The notes under the pieces were generated by a model, which did not search any database, was not told the DNA's origin, and saw only the letters and a program-made list of their open reading frames with translations. DNA of 60,000 nucleotides, from contig WPIO01000171.1 of assembly GCA_009760855.2 (NCBI GenBank), positions 347,501-407,500 on the forward strand, written 5' to 3'. This document shows, in pieces, positions 59,361 through 60,000 of the stretch. Each line of letters begins with the position of its first letter. Within the stretch, counting starts at the first letter, position 1. The stretch is from Cristatella mucedo (taxonomy: Eukaryota > Bryozoa > Phylactolaemata > Cristatellidae). A program made the position numbers and the translations under genes.

Positions 59361-59711
59361 CAAGGAGAGTGGGAATTCATTAATTATTTGGTTGGTTTAA
59401 CCATCCTTCAATTTGAGACCGTCGGCTGCCAAACAATTCCTCTAACATAGCTCTAGACTCCACGCAGCCACACGAGCGAACACTCACACACAATTGTGCA
59501 CAATCCCACCAGGGTATTGCTTAACGAGAAAGGAATAGATCATCCACATTCGACTAGACAAAGCTCATTCGGAAACCACGTATTGTGTGCACATTTACTC
59601 GGCGTGCAATCAGCCGGACGACTCAGACCATGCGGGTCTCATTCATTTCGCTGTATGTACCGGCAAAACGAAGCTCCCTTTGCGCTGTTTATTTGCAGTC
59701 ACGCAGAATGA
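59361..59711. other. PP2A intron 1, nothing recognised
   Basis: No supported gene or element. Confidence 0.35.
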
Positions 59712-60000
59712 GCTGTTCCATTCCTCGGCTTAAAGACAGTTGACGACATAAGCTTTAGCTCTGCAGGTCCTAGACTGTGGAACTCGTAACGCTTCCATAA
59801 TTCTTATACAACGACAACTACTCTCCTGCTGCCGACTATGGCACATCTTTTTCAGCAGTCCTGAGCTGCTGCTTCCATGCTACTCACTACCTCAACTGCT
59901 TCCCTGACTCAGCTATGCTTCTCGCTTTATCTTGGTTGCGTGAGACGAAGTCTGTTGGCTACCGAATGCGTACCAAAAGCCGCTTAGGCTGTGAGTGCTC
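59712..60000 (+). mobile_element. LINE-B 3' end, cut by the window edge
   Basis: ctcggcttaaagacagttga, tctgcaggtcctagactgtg, and cgcttaggctgtgagtgctc, colinear with 42,940-43,210. It continues beyond 60,000. Confidence 0.75.

Overview
This window is nuclear DNA of an animal. It has spliced genes with GT-AG introns, dense non-LTR retrotransposons and tRNA-derived SINEs, and many microsatellites. No prokaryotic features were seen. The protein genes and the L2/CR1-type LINEs fit a bilaterian. The synaptopodin-family exons look protostome or arthropod-like, but the sequence alone does not fix the taxon.

Two protein genes can be built exon by exon, both on the minus strand. (1) A synaptopodin-2-type (SYNPO2 family) gene runs from its start codon at 33,180 to a stop at 7,451. 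It has five coding exons (33,180-33,088; 26,424-26,273; 20,274-19,232; 14,712-13,684; 7,701-7,451), and all four splice junctions agree in phase (0, 2, 1, 1). The predicted protein is 855 residues: an N-terminal PDZ domain split over exons 1 and 2, a long Ser/Ala/Pro/Gln-rich linker, two basic F-A-K-R motifs typical of synaptopodins, and a short C-terminal exon. The start lies in a CpG-rich block (about 32.0-33.9 kb). (2) The catalytic subunit of protein phosphatase 2A covers 57,381 to 47,918. Its exons 2-7 are present and encode residues 35-309 (human numbering) with all metal-binding residues and the TPDYFL tail. Exon 1 is not in the window and must lie beyond 60,000.

The rest is introns and intergenic DNA filled with repeats. 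The dominant element is an L2/CR1-clade LINE with (ATT)n tails. Its best copies are at 53,975-55,921, 37,077-38,565 and 41,699-42,755, with many 3'-end fragments on both strands. A second, older LINE lineage has a different 3' end. SINE family 1 has a tRNA-like head and a tail that resembles the L2 3' end, which suggests it uses the L2 machinery. SINE family 2 has its own conserved tail. Nested insertions are visible at 5.6-5.9 kb and 11.7-11.9 kb. Tandem arrays include a 10-bp satellite (16,071-16,450), minisatellites of 34, 54, 12 and 41 bp, an interrupted CAG-type array (24.9-25.8 kb), a GCC run beside SYNPO2 exon 1 and a 165-bp AC run in the last PP2A intron.

Layout: 1-7,450 is downstream of SYNPO2; 7,451-33,180 is SYNPO2; 33,181-47,917 is the intergenic region with LINEs and SINEs; 47,918-57,381 is PP2A exons 2-7; 57,382-60,000 is PP2A intron 1. 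No operon-like or defence system was found. The most notable structures are an L2 tail that ends at the SYNPO2 exon 3 splice donor, the helical-period decamer array, and the SINE/LINE tail sharing.
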